44,585 nt of DNA from Pannonibacter carbonis (GCF_003012935.1 NZ_PUDR01000023.1:1-44585), one strand, 5' to 3'. Shown: positions 17,878 to 25,766, counted from the stretch's first letter. Notes: generated from the letters alone by a model not told the origin. Numbers and translations are program-made.

Positions 17878-19146
17878 ATGACCCAGCTTGATATGCCTGC
17901 GCAGGCCCCTGTGCTGACACAGGACGGCCGGCCGCTCAAGGCGAGCCTTTCCCGTGCCTTGCGCCGGGAGAAACTGCGCGCCTTTGTCCTGATCCTGCCG
18001 CTGCTCGCCTTCGTGCTGCTGACCTTCGCGGCACCGATCGTCGACATGCTGTTGCGCTCGGTCGACAATTCGATTGTGCCTCAGACCTTGCCGCGGACGG
18101 TGGTCGCGCTCGAACTGTGGGATCCCCAGACCGATGAACTGCCGGAGGAGCCGGCCTACGCGGCCCTGGTCGAAGACCTGCGCGAGGCGGTGGCGCAGAA
18201 GATGCACACCCGGCTTGGATCGCGCCTCAACTACGAACAGTCCGGTTTCTCAAGCCTGATGCGCAAGTCCGGCCGTGCGGTGGAAACCATCTCGGGGAGT
18301 GACGTCAAGGGCCAGCTTATTGCCGCTGATAGTGCCTGGGCCGACCCGCAGATCTGGCGCACCCTGAAGCTTTACTCCGGAACGACCACCAAAGGGTACT
18401 TCCTTTCCGCCCTGGATGCCCGCCAGACCCTGGATGGGGTGGAAATGCTCCCCGAGGGTGAACGCATCTATCTGATGCTGTTCGGCCGCACGCTGATGAT
18501 GAGCCTGACGATCACGCTGCTTTGCGCGTTGATCGGCTATCCGGTCGCCTTCCTTCTGGCGCAGCTGCCGATGCGCACGTCGAACATGCTGATGATCCTG
18601 GTGCTGTTGCCGTTCTGGACCAGCCTCCTGGTGCGCACGTCGGCCTGGAAGGTCCTGTTGCAACAGCAAGGTGTCATCAACGACATGCTGGTCTGGATCG
18701 GCCTGATCAGTGACGGCAACCGCCTTGTGATGATGAACAATGCCACCGGCACGATCATCGCCATGACGCATATCCTGCTGCCCTTCATGATCCTGCCGCT
18801 TTATTCCGTGATGAAGACCATCTCGCCGTCCTACATGCGCGCGGCGCGCTCGCTCGGCGCCAATGACTGGACGGCCTTCTGGCGGATCTACTTCCCCCAG
18901 TCGGTGCCCGGCATAGGGGCAGGGGCGGTGCTCGTCTTCATCCTGGCCATCGGCTACTACATCACGCCGGAGCTGGTCGGCGGCACGTCTGGCATCTTCA
19001 TCTCCAACCGCATCGCCTATCACATCTCCAGTTCGCTCAACTGGGGTCTGGCGGCGGCGCTGGGCGCCCTGCTGCTGATCGCGGTGCTCGTCCTCTTCTA
19101 TGTCTACGACAAGGTCGTCGGCATCGATAACGTCAAGCTTGGATAG
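17878..19146 (+). CDS. PotB-like ABC permease with enlarged periplasmic loop
   Basis: A 422-residue inner-membrane permease. The first membrane segment is about 35-60 (AFVLILPLLAFVLLTFAAPI). It is followed by an unusually long hydrophilic stretch (about 65-195) and then five more segments from about 200 on. The EAA-type loop that contacts the ATPase is MRAARSLGANDWTAFWRIYF. PotB proteins are usually under 320 residues, and the excess lies in the first periplasmic loop. Long-loop versions are known among alphaproteobacterial importers, so this may be a subfamily trait. The second permease begins 10 nt downstream. Confidence 0.9.
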   Translation: MTQLDMPAQAPVLTQDGRPLKASLSRALRREKLRAFVLILPLLAFVLLTFAAPIVDMLLRSVDNSIVPQTLPRTVVALELWDPQTDELPEEPAYAALVEDLREAVAQKMHTRLGSRLNYEQSGFSSLMRKSGRAVETISGSDVKGQLIAADSAWADPQIWRTLKLYSGTTTKGYFLSALDARQTLDGVEMLPEGERIYLMLFGRTLMMSLTITLLCALIGYPVAFLLAQLPMRTSNMLMILVLLPFWTSLLVRTSAWKVLLQQQGVINDMLVWIGLISDGNRLVMMNNATGTIIAMTHILLPFMILPLYSVMKTISPSYMRAARSLGANDWTAFWRIYFPQSVPGIGAGAVLVFILAIGYYITPELVGGTSGIFISNRIAYHISSSLNWGLAAALGALLLIAVLVLFYVYDKVVGIDNVKLG

Positions 19147-19156
19147 GAGCGCGCCG

Positions 19157-20011
19157 ATGTCTTCCTTGCCCTCCTATGCCTCGCCGCTGCAACGCACCTG
19201 GCACTACACGTTCCGGATCATCTGCGGGCTGATCTTCTTCTTCCTGGTGTTCCCGATCCTGGTGATCATCCCGCTGTCGTTCAACGCCCAGGACTTCTTC
19301 ACCTTCACGCCTGAAATGCTGGCGCTGGATCCGGCCGGCTATTCGACCAAGCATTATGTGGACTTCTTCACCAATCCGGACTGGCAGAAGGCCCTCAAAA
19401 ACTCCTTCATGATCGCGCCGACGGCGACCCTGCTGGCCACGGTTCTTGGCACGCTTGCGGCCATCGGCCTGTCACAGCCGCATGTGCCGTTCCGCTCGGT
19501 GATCATGGCCATCCTGATCTCGCCGATGATCGTGCCGCTGATCATCGCGGCGGCGGGCATGTATTTCTTCTATTCCCGCATCGGCCTGCAGGGCACCTAC
19601 TGGGGCGTCGTCATGGCCCATGCGGTGCTCGGCACGCCTTTCGTCATCATCACCGTCACGGCAACGCTGGTCGGCTTCGACAACAGTCTGGTGCGGGCGG
19701 CGGCCAGCATGGGCGCCGGGCCGATCACCACCTTCTTCAAGGTGCAGATGCCGCTGATCCTGCCGGGTGTCGTCTCCGGCGCGCTGTTTGCCTTCATCAC
19801 CTCCTTCGATGAGGTGGTCGTGGTCCTGTTCCTGGGCTCTGCCAGTCAGAAGACGCTGCCCTGGCAGATGTTCATCGGCCTGCGCGAGCAGATATCCCCG
19901 ACGATCCTGGCGGTCGCCTCGATCATGGTGGTGCTCTCAGTCGTGCTCTTGACCGTGCTGGAGCTGCTGCGCCGGCGTTCGGAGCGTCTGCGCGGCGTGA
20001 CGCCGGCCTGA
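19157..20011 (+). CDS. PotC-like ABC permease
   Basis: A 284-residue inner-membrane permease of the PotC group with six hydrophobic segments, beginning around 20-42 (ICGLIFFFLVFPILVIIPLSF). The EAA loop is VRAAASMGAGPITTFFKVQMPLILPG. It pairs with the preceding long-loop permease to form the channel. The start at 19157 follows TAGGAG, which contains the stop of the upstream gene. A longer in-frame start overlapping the previous gene was rejected. About 210 nt separate its stop from a strong terminator that precedes creatinase. Confidence 0.92.
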   Translation: MSSLPSYASPLQRTWHYTFRIICGLIFFFLVFPILVIIPLSFNAQDFFTFTPEMLALDPAGYSTKHYVDFFTNPDWQKALKNSFMIAPTATLLATVLGTLAAIGLSQPHVPFRSVIMAILISPMIVPLIIAAAGMYFFYSRIGLQGTYWGVVMAHAVLGTPFVIITVTATLVGFDNSLVRAAASMGAGPITTFFKVQMPLILPGVVSGALFAFITSFDEVVVVLFLGSASQKTLPWQMFIGLREQISPTILAVASIMVVLSVVLLTVLELLRRRSERLRGVTPA

Positions 20012-20134
20012 GACGGATCCTGCAACTTCCCGTTCCCTCCGCTCCGGCGGAGAAAACCGGTGATGCGTTTTGCCTGGGGGTGACCCGGGCTAGAGTTCGA
20101 ATGACATAGCGATACGGACTTGTTCCCAGAAGGA

Positions 20135-20256
20135 CCCGGGGCGGTACGCCAGTTCCGGGCCGGATACCAGGCGCTCCGCCTGACGCCGGACAAGACCAAT
20201 CGCACCGATATCGGGCCTGGCGGGCCGGCTTCCTTGACTGGAAGCCGGCCCGTTTT
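20135..20256 (+). ncRNA. Candidate structured leader or small RNA before creatinase
   Basis: Three stem-loops follow each other between the importer operon and creatinase. The first is 20135-20159, outer CCCGG/CCGGG and inner GGCG-GTA-CGCC. The second is 20168-20182, CAGGCG-CTC-CGCCTG, extended by flanking CCGG pairs. The third is the terminator stem 20221-20252. The last hairpin lies 50 nt before the creatinase start, so this may be a 5' leader with a conditional terminator, or a small RNA ending at it. I could not match it to a known class (guanidine-I consensus is absent). No function is demonstrated. Confidence 0.4.
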
Positions 20257-20260
20257 TCGT
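20221..20260 (+). terminator. Strong rho-independent terminator
   Basis: A perfect 13-bp stem (CGGGCCGGCTTCC, 20221-20233, with its complement at 20240-20252) and a 6-nt loop are followed by TTTTTCGTTTT. It ends either the importer transcript or a separate leader/small RNA. It stands just 50 nt before the creatinase ATG. Confidence 0.9.
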
Positions 20261-20308
20261 TTTGGCCGGCTGGGAATAGGCCCACCAGCGCACTCAAGGG
20301 GAAGTATT

Positions 20309-21535
20309 ATGCATCACGATGACATGCCGCGACTGCAAGTGCTTGAAAATGGTGAGAAAAGCTGGTCGCCCTTTTCTGCAGGCGAGCTTCAGGGCCGGCA
20401 GGACCGTCTGCGGCGGCGGATGGAGGAGTTGAAGCTCGATGCCTGCGTTTTTACCAGCTACCACAACATCTGCTACTTCTCCGGCTTCCTCTACTGCTCC
20501 TTCGGCAGCCGCTACGGCTTTGTCGTCGATGAGCACCGCGCGACGGTGATCGCTGCCGGTATCGACGGGGGGCAGCCCTGGCGGCGCGTGCTGGGGGATG
20601 CGCTCACCTACACCGACTGGAACAAGGACAATTACTTCCACGCCCTGCAGGCGGCGCTGTTTTCCTCGGGCCGCAAGCCGGCGCGCATCGGCATCGAGTT
20701 CGACCACGTGTCCCTCGACCTGATGGCCAAGCTTCAGGCCGCCCTGCCGGGGGTGGAACTGGTCGATGTCAGCGATGCCGTCATGCGCATGCGCACCATC
20801 AAGAGCCTTGAGGAACAGGCGCTGATCCGCGAGGGCACGCGCATCTGCGATATCGGCGGCGCGGCGGTGGCCGGGGCTGTGCGGGCAGGGGTTCCCGAGC
20901 ATGAGGTGGCGCTTGCCGGCACGCAGGCCATGGTCCGGGCGATCGCCGCATCCTTCCCGTTCGTCGAACTGATGGACACCTGGGTCTGGTTCCAGTCCGG
21001 CATCAACACGGATGGCGCCCACAATCCGGTGACCAACCGCGTGGTTCAGGCCGGCGACATTCTCAGCCTCAACTGCTTCCCGATGATCTTCGGCTACTAC
21101 ACGGCACTGGAGCGGACGCTGTTCTGCAATCACGTCTCCGACGCGCATCTGCGGCTGTGGGAGATCAATTGCGAGGTTCATCGCGCCGGACTGGAACTGA
21201 TCCGGCCGGGGGCGCGCTGCTGCGACATTGCCGCCACGCTCAACGACATCTACCGCCGCCATGACCTGCTGCAATACCGCAGCTTCGGCTACGGCCACTC
21301 CTTCGGCGTACTCAGCCACTATTACGGCCGCGAGGCGGCGGTGGAATTGCGCGAGGATGTGGAAACGGTACTGGAGCCCGGCATGGTCGTATCCATGGAA
21401 CCGATGATCATGATCCCGGAAGGCCTGTCCGGGGCAGGCGGTTACCGCGAACACGACATTCTGATCCTCACCGACACCGGAGCGGAAAACATCACCGGCT
21501 TTCCCTTCGGCCCCGAGCACAACATCGTCGGCTAG
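20309..21535 (+). CDS. Creatinase (creatine amidinohydrolase)
   Basis: A 408-residue M24-fold enzyme predicted to hydrolyse creatine to sarcosine and urea. It matches remembered Pseudomonas creatinase segment by segment: FTSYHNICYFSGFLYCSFG, IDGGQPWRR, VYTDW-like YTDWNKDNYF, ELMDTWVWFQSGINTDGAHNP, LSLNCFPMI, YRSFGYGHSFGVLSHYYGRE, VSMEPMIMIPEGLSGAGGYREHD. The family has the pita-bread fold without bound metal, using a histidine in the GYGHSFG region. Length agrees with about 403 residues. AAGGGGAAG precedes the chosen ATG. No sarcosine oxidase, creatininase or urease is in this window, so later steps must lie elsewhere. Confidence 0.92.
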   Translation: MHHDDMPRLQVLENGEKSWSPFSAGELQGRQDRLRRRMEELKLDACVFTSYHNICYFSGFLYCSFGSRYGFVVDEHRATVIAAGIDGGQPWRRVLGDALTYTDWNKDNYFHALQAALFSSGRKPARIGIEFDHVSLDLMAKLQAALPGVELVDVSDAVMRMRTIKSLEEQALIREGTRICDIGGAAVAGAVRAGVPEHEVALAGTQAMVRAIAASFPFVELMDTWVWFQSGINTDGAHNPVTNRVVQAGDILSLNCFPMIFGYYTALERTLFCNHVSDAHLRLWEINCEVHRAGLELIRPGARCCDIAATLNDIYRRHDLLQYRSFGYGHSFGVLSHYYGREAAVELREDVETVLEPGMVVSMEPMIMIPEGLSGAGGYREHDILILTDTGAENITGFPFGPEHNIVG

Positions 21536-21733
21536 GTCGGACTGGTCAGCCCGGACAGCGTCTGCGCGGGCGGGGACCAGTCGTCCCCGCAGGTTGCGGT
21601 GTGCCATCCATACTTCGGGCTGATGAGTGCGCATTTCCCGGTATGGTCGCAGATGACGCAAGGAAATACACTATAAAGATGCGAATCGGGCACATGCTGG
21701 CCGGGGGATCTGACGCCGCACCTCACCTCCGAC

Positions 21734-21761
21734 TTGTTAATTGTATATTTTCGAATACAAT
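21734..21761 (+). promoter_or_regulatory. Promoter with overlapping palindromic operator for sqr cluster
   Basis: TTGTTA (21734-21739) and TACAAT (21756-21761) form a -35/-10 pair with a 16-nt spacer. The inverted repeat ATTGTAT-N8-ATACAAT (21740-21761) fills the spacer and covers the -10. That layout suits repression. The half-site spacing of 8 resembles the reported SqrR operator plan (ATTC-N8-GAAT) of sulfide-sensing ArsR-type repressors, but the half-site sequence differs. No arsR-type gene is in the window. Confidence 0.55.
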
Positions 21762-21859
21762 CAACTATGGACATATGGTGGCTCCCTATTCGCTGCACGC
21801 GGAGGAACGCTCCTTTGGGAGGGACGGCAGGAGCCAGGGTCAGACTGAGGAGGATCGAC

Positions 21860-21928
21860 ATGACAGACACAGCAGGCCGACGGGACGGGACCGTAGCCAT
21901 TCACCAGCAGGGGAGGGCATTCGCATGA
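21860..21928 (+). CDS. Putative 22-residue leader peptide upstream of sqr
   Basis: A short frame, MTDTAGRRDGTVAIHQQGRA plus FA, begins 7 nt after an excellent GAGGAGG. It ends in an ATGA overlap with the sqr start codon. The ribosome binding site is stronger than that of sqr itself, so the frame is probably translated and couples ribosomes into sqr. It resembles no protein I know. It could be only a coupling device, or a misassigned start in a divergent sqr N terminus. Confidence 0.45.
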   Translation: MTDTAGRRDGTVAIHQQGRAFA

Positions 21929-23256
21929 CCCGTCAAACGGACAAGCTTGCCCTTGATCGGCGCAACTTCCTGAAGGTGTTCATGGCCGCCGGCGGTGCCG
22001 GCGCGCTGGGATCACTGGCAAGCCAGGCCCGGGCCTCGGCCGTTCAGACCAAGGCCCGGATCGTCATCCTTGGCGCTGGCGCGGCAGGGACAGCTCTCGC
22101 CAATCGTCTTGTTGACCGGCTGAGCGGCGCCAGCATCACCATCGTCGATGGCCGCAAGCAGCATCTCTACCAGCCGGGCTTCACGCTCATTGCCGCCGGC
22201 CTGAAGCCGGCGTCCTATTCCGTCACCTCGACGACCGACTGGCTGCCCTCCGGCGTCACGCTGGTCGAGGAGGCGGCCGCCAACATCGATCCGGTGTCCC
22301 GCAAGGTGACGACCGCCTCCGGCAAGGAACTGGAGTATGACTTCCTCATCCTCGCCACCGGTCTGACGCTTGACTATGGCCAGATCGAAGGCATGTCGAT
22401 GGATCTCATCGGCAAGAACGGCATCGGCTCGGTCTATGCCGGACCTGACTATGCCGCCATGACCTATGCCGAGATGAGCCGTTTCACCGAGAAGGGCGGC
22501 GTCGGCCTGTTCTCGCGTCCGGCAACGGAAATGAAATGCGCCGGCGCGCCGCTCAAATATGCGTTCCTGACTGACGACATTGCCCGGCGCAAGGGCAACC
22601 GTGGCAAGCTCGAGATGGTCTATGCCGCGCACAATAAGGCGCTGTTCTCTGTCCCCATCGTCAACGAGAAGCTTCGCATGCTGTTCGAGGACCGGGGCAT
22701 CGAGGTGCGCCGCGAGCATGTCATGAGTGCCATCGACCCGGGCAAGAAGATCGCCACCTTCCAGACGCCGGACGGCCCCAAGGAGATCGGCTACGACTTT
22801 ACCAACATCATCCCGCCGATGCGTGCGCCGGATGTGGTGCTGAATAGCCCGCTGCCGTGGCAGGACGGGCCCTGGGTGAAGCAAGGTTGGGCGGAAGTGG
22901 ACAAGCACACGCTTCGGCATGTCCGGTTCCCCGAGGTCTTCGCCGTCGGTGACATCGCCGGCGTGCCGAAGGGCAAGACGGCGGCCAGCGTCAAGTGGCA
23001 GGTGCCGGTGGTCGAGGATCATCTCGTCGCCGCACTGTCGGGCAAGGAGGGGACAGCCAGCTTCGATGGCTACACGTCCTGCCCGATGATCACCCGGATC
23101 GGCCGGGCGATGCTGATCGAGTTCGACTACAAGGACAATCTCGTGCCGTCCTTCCCCGGTGTGATCGCGCCGCTGGAGGAACTCTGGGTGTCCTGGTTGA
23201 TGAAGGAAGTGGCGCTGAAGGCCACCTATAACGCCATGCTGCGCGGCCGCGCCTGA
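21925..23256 (+). CDS. sqr: Sulfide:quinone oxidoreductase, type II, with Tat signal
   Basis: A 443-residue flavoprotein. FAD binding is marked by ILGAGAAGTALA (about 48-59) and VGDIAGVPKGKTAA (341-354). Only two cysteines exist: Cys205 in KCAGAP and Cys386 in DGYTSCPM. Both motifs match the type II (human SQOR-like) group, which oxidises sulfide and passes electrons to quinone. The C-terminal region (about 400-443) suits peripheral membrane contact. Unusually, the N terminus has a twin-arginine signal (DRRNFLKVFMAAGGAGALG, residues 11-29), predicting export of the folded flavoprotein. The ATG has GGGGAGGG upstream and overlaps a short upstream frame. Confidence 0.88.
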   Translation: MTRQTDKLALDRRNFLKVFMAAGGAGALGSLASQARASAVQTKARIVILGAGAAGTALANRLVDRLSGASITIVDGRKQHLYQPGFTLIAAGLKPASYSVTSTTDWLPSGVTLVEEAAANIDPVSRKVTTASGKELEYDFLILATGLTLDYGQIEGMSMDLIGKNGIGSVYAGPDYAAMTYAEMSRFTEKGGVGLFSRPATEMKCAGAPLKYAFLTDDIARRKGNRGKLEMVYAAHNKALFSVPIVNEKLRMLFEDRGIEVRREHVMSAIDPGKKIATFQTPDGPKEIGYDFTNIIPPMRAPDVVLNSPLPWQDGPWVKQGWAEVDKHTLRHVRFPEVFAVGDIAGVPKGKTAASVKWQVPVVEDHLVAALSGKEGTASFDGYTSCPMITRIGRAMLIEFDYKDNLVPSFPGVIAPLEELWVSWLMKEVALKATYNAMLRGRA

Positions 23257-23268
23257 GGGGGAGACATC

Positions 23269-23628
23269 ATGAAAGAACTGACGCCCGGCATGATGATTGC
23301 CGTCTTTGAGGAAATGTTTGGGATGGGCCTGTTCTGGGCTCTGGTGGCTGGCGCTGTCCTGGTCACGCTGGCGTTCCTGTTTGTCGTCCTCCGGGATCGC
23401 AAGCTGGTTGCCTCGCGCCTGGTGCGGGCCGAACTCCTTGCCCCCATTGGTGCCATTGCCGCGATCCTGTTCGTGCAGTTCGTCACCAGTTCGGGCTTCT
23501 CCGACATCGGCGGCCCTGTCGACGTGATCGCGCTGATCCTGATCGGCGTCGCCGGAGCCGGCGGCCTGACCGTGCTCGCCTATGTCCTGCAGGGCCTTCT
23601 CGGCAATCGCGCTGGCAAGGCTTCCTGA
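23269..23628 (+). CDS. Small membrane protein, DUF5368-like
   Basis: A 119-residue protein with three strongly hydrophobic segments (about 19-40, 56-73 and 83-110). It begins MKELTPGMMIAVFEEMFGMG, 12 nt after sqr. From memory it resembles the DUF5368 family found beside sulfide:quinone oxidoreductases, but that name is not certain. Cotranscription suggests a membrane partner of SQR, perhaps in docking or quinone access. No cysteine or histidine pair suggests a cofactor. Confidence 0.7.
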   Translation: MKELTPGMMIAVFEEMFGMGLFWALVAGAVLVTLAFLFVVLRDRKLVASRLVRAELLAPIGAIAAILFVQFVTSSGFSDIGGPVDVIALILIGVAGAGGLTVLAYVLQGLLGNRAGKAS

Positions 23629-23653
23629 GGCTTGCGAATCCTCACGCGATAAC

Positions 23654-23685
23654 CAGCCCGTCTTGATCCCGGTCAAGGCGGGCTG
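23654..23685 (+). promoter_or_regulatory. FNR/FixK-type box inside a hairpin, before cytochrome gene
   Basis: TTGATCCCGGTCAA (23663-23676) fits TTGA-N6-TCAA and is one base from the FNR consensus. It lies about 77 nt before the cytochrome start, so a class II promoter would start near 23711. The same bases form the core of a longer inverted repeat (CAGCCCG...CGGGCTG, 23654-23685) with no T run after it. The site is an activator box, an intercistronic hairpin, or both. Confidence 0.5.
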
Positions 23686-23746
23686 TGATATGTCCGCTAG
23701 CCTGCGTCGCTGTGCGCCATTGTGAATGCAACACAAGGAGATGCGG

Positions 23747-24121
23747 GTGATTTCTGAGATCCGGCTCAAGCTGCGGAAGACCGCCTGTCTCGCCAACCTG
23801 ACGGGCCTTGCCCTGGTCGCAGGGCTTGTCGTCTGGCCCGGCGACCAGCCGGCCGCTGCCGATGAGGCCGCGGCCCTGCGCGGCGAGGCCGTGATTGAAA
23901 CCTGGTGCCGCGATTGTCATCCGCGGATGGACCAGGATGCGGGAGCCTTCGACGCGCCGCCCTATGAGGTCATTGTCCAGTTGCCGGACCATGACGAAGC
24001 CTACTTCCGCCGGTTCCTTGATGAGGATCACTTCCCGATGCCGACGTTCCGCCTGTTCGATCAGGAGAAGGCCGATGTCGTTGCCTATCTCGTCGCACTG
24101 AAGCGGCAAGGGCAGAAATAG
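23747..24121 (+). CDS. Periplasmic c-type cytochrome
   Basis: A 124-residue protein with an N-terminal signal or anchor segment (about 18-33, LTGLALVAGLVVW; possible cleavage after AAA near 38). A single haem motif follows, CRDCH (54-58), with Met98 (FPMPTFRLF) as the likely sixth ligand. The ATG at 23741 abuts AAGGAG with no spacing, whereas a GTG six bases later has proper spacing, so GTG was chosen. It probably carries electrons in the periplasm, and its place after sqr suggests a role in sulfide oxidation. An FNR/FixK-type box upstream suggests oxygen control. Confidence 0.85.
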   Translation: MISEIRLKLRKTACLANLTGLALVAGLVVWPGDQPAAADEAAALRGEAVIETWCRDCHPRMDQDAGAFDAPPYEVIVQLPDHDEAYFRRFLDEDHFPMPTFRLFDQEKADVVAYLVALKRQGQK

Positions 24122-24125
24122 AAAC

Positions 24126-24150
24126 GGGCGCCACGATTTCCGCAGCGCCC
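24126..24150 (+). terminator. Possible terminator after cytochrome gene
   Basis: A short GGGCGC/GCGCCC stem with a 13-nt loop is followed by TGTCTGTTC. It lies in the 63-nt convergent gap with the 496-residue unknown gene. The stem is weak and the T run poor. Confidence 0.3.
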
Positions 24151-24184
24151 TGTCTGTTCAGCAGCTGTTGTTCGTCTGACCCTA

Positions 24185-25675
24185 TCAGGCGATGAAAACG
24201 CCTGCCGCATCGAAAGCCGCACGGGTGCCAATGAAGGAGATCGTGATGTCGTCACCGAACTGGGTGTTGACGAAGGCAATCTGGTCGCCTTCATGGACCA
24301 CCACATCCGTGTCGACCACGAACAGGAAGTTCGGGCCGTAGCTGTAGACATTCACCTGCTCGAAGGCGGTGACGATACTGCGGACGAGCGAGTTTGCATC
24401 TGCGCCGGGGAGGGAGTTCAGCAACTGGCTGCTGTTGTCCTTCAAGGACAGGATTGTCGACGGTGCTGAACTGTCGAAGCTTGTCACCGCATTGACAGTG
24501 TCCGAGGTGGCGACGATCGGCAGGACTTCTGCCGCGTCGGCCCCGATCGTGACGGCTACCATGGCCTTGCTGTCGAATGACAGTCCGGCTGGCACAGAGC
24601 TTTGGAAGGCCTGAGCTGCTGCAACAAGGACGATGGCGGACGAACTGACGCTGTCAGCTATATCCTTGTCTGAAGAAGAACCGCTGGCCGAACCGCTTGA
24701 CTTGACTGTCTGCTCGGCTGCGGAAGCCGGGCGTCCAGTCGCGTTGCCGCCTGACGAAGCTGCCACATTGCTTGCGGTGTTTTCATCATGGGCGCTTTGC
24801 GTGACTGCGACGGTTTCTCCGGTGGATGCATCCTGGATCTTCGCGGCCTGAATGTTTGTATCATGCCGGGCGACCTGAAGGTCTGCCAGATGCCTAGGCG
24901 ATCCATCACCGGAAACGCTCGCTTGCTGAGGCTCTTCACCTGCAACGATCCGGCTGTCGACGTCACGGATGATCTGTTCCGATGCATCGGCCAGGGTGAT
25001 CTTGTCGGAAACACGGCTGTGATCGAGCGCAAGCGCATCGCTATGCGCTTCGTCCGCCGAGATATCCTTGTTCAGGTCATCGCGAACGAGCCCGGCCGTG
25101 ACGACGATCGCGCCCACCATGGCCGCCATCATCACCGGATTGTCGACGCTTTCCTGCAGACGGGTGAGAACGGCGCGAATCTTGGCAAGCTGGCTGTGGC
25201 TGATCTCGTTGAAGCCATTGTTGTCGTCATCACCTTCGTGCGCCTGCGCGGCCTTGCTCTTGACAACAAGGAACACGGCAACCAGCGAGAACAGCAGCTG
25301 CGCTGCCGGATGGCTGACGACATTGCCCGGACGCTCGCGATTCTGCTGCAGCTTGCCGCTGATCGCCGCCTCGAACTGGTCGACCGCCTGACGGAAATTC
25401 CGCGCCTTGACCTTCACGTTCAGCGGCTCGCTGACCATGATGTATTCGCCGGAGAGCCGGGCGAGGTGCAGGAAGACGTCGTCGCCCGTCGGGTCGAAGA
25501 ACACCGCCCACGGCTCGTTGCGATCCGTTACGCCCCGGTCCAGGTCCACGCCGAGCCCGTTCTGCTGCAGCAGGTGCAACACGCGGTAGATTTCGGCAAG
25601 CTCCTGCTGGCGCCAGTCACCCGTGTTGGACGGGGCAGGCTGCGCGGAGCGGGGCGAGAAGAACAGAAGCGACAT
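24185..25675 (-). CDS. Unknown 496-residue membrane-anchored protein
   Basis: I do not recognise this protein. Residues 20-110 form a compact domain (WRQQELAEIYRVLHLLQQNG, EPWAVFFDPTGDDVFLHLAR). A membrane segment follows (127-139, LLFSLVAVFLVV), then an acidic patch (HEGDDDNNG). A second hydrophobic segment lies at 181-197. The middle (about 200-370) is serine/alanine/aspartate-rich and low in complexity. A hydrophobic C-terminal domain ends FGDDITISFIGTRAAFDAAG. Base composition is less GC-rich than its neighbours, hinting at transfer. It lies 91 nt downstream of an XRE regulator on the same strand. A surface or envelope role is possible but unproven. Confidence 0.75.
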   Translation of the reverse strand: MSLLFFSPRSAQPAPSNTGDWRQQELAEIYRVLHLLQQNGLGVDLDRGVTDRNEPWAVFFDPTGDDVFLHLARLSGEYIMVSEPLNVKVKARNFRQAVDQFEAAISGKLQQNRERPGNVVSHPAAQLLFSLVAVFLVVKSKAAQAHEGDDDNNGFNEISHSQLAKIRAVLTRLQESVDNPVMMAAMVGAIVVTAGLVRDDLNKDISADEAHSDALALDHSRVSDKITLADASEQIIRDVDSRIVAGEEPQQASVSGDGSPRHLADLQVARHDTNIQAAKIQDASTGETVAVTQSAHDENTASNVAASSGGNATGRPASAAEQTVKSSGSASGSSSDKDIADSVSSSAIVLVAAAQAFQSSVPAGLSFDSKAMVAVTIGADAAEVLPIVATSDTVNAVTSFDSSAPSTILSLKDNSSQLLNSLPGADANSLVRSIVTAFEQVNVYSYGPNFLFVVDTDVVVHEGDQIAFVNTQFGDDITISFIGTRAAFDAAGVFIA

Positions 25676-25766
25676 GCGTCGGCGGTCCGTTTGCAGGTTC
25701 GATCAAGCCAGACTATGGCCGATCCGAAAGGGATTGCGAAGCGCGGAGTGCAGGTGCCCGGAAAAA

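Noticed and set aside
20012-20130. tRNA-like T-loop (GTTCGAATG near 20095)
   Set aside because: No acceptor, anticodon or D stem can be built around it.
20073-20230. Known riboswitch or tmRNA/SRP RNA in the creatinase leader
   Set aside because: The guanidine-I core, glycine riboswitch repeats, tmRNA ends and SRP RNA signature were not found; only an unclassified structured region is claimed.
21540-21582. Terminator after creatinase
   Set aside because: A nested stem exists, but it has a long loop and no T run, so termination there is not supported.
22012-23796. A 594-codon frame antisense to sqr
   Set aside because: It is the mirror of the SQR coding sequence, whose motifs are unambiguous.
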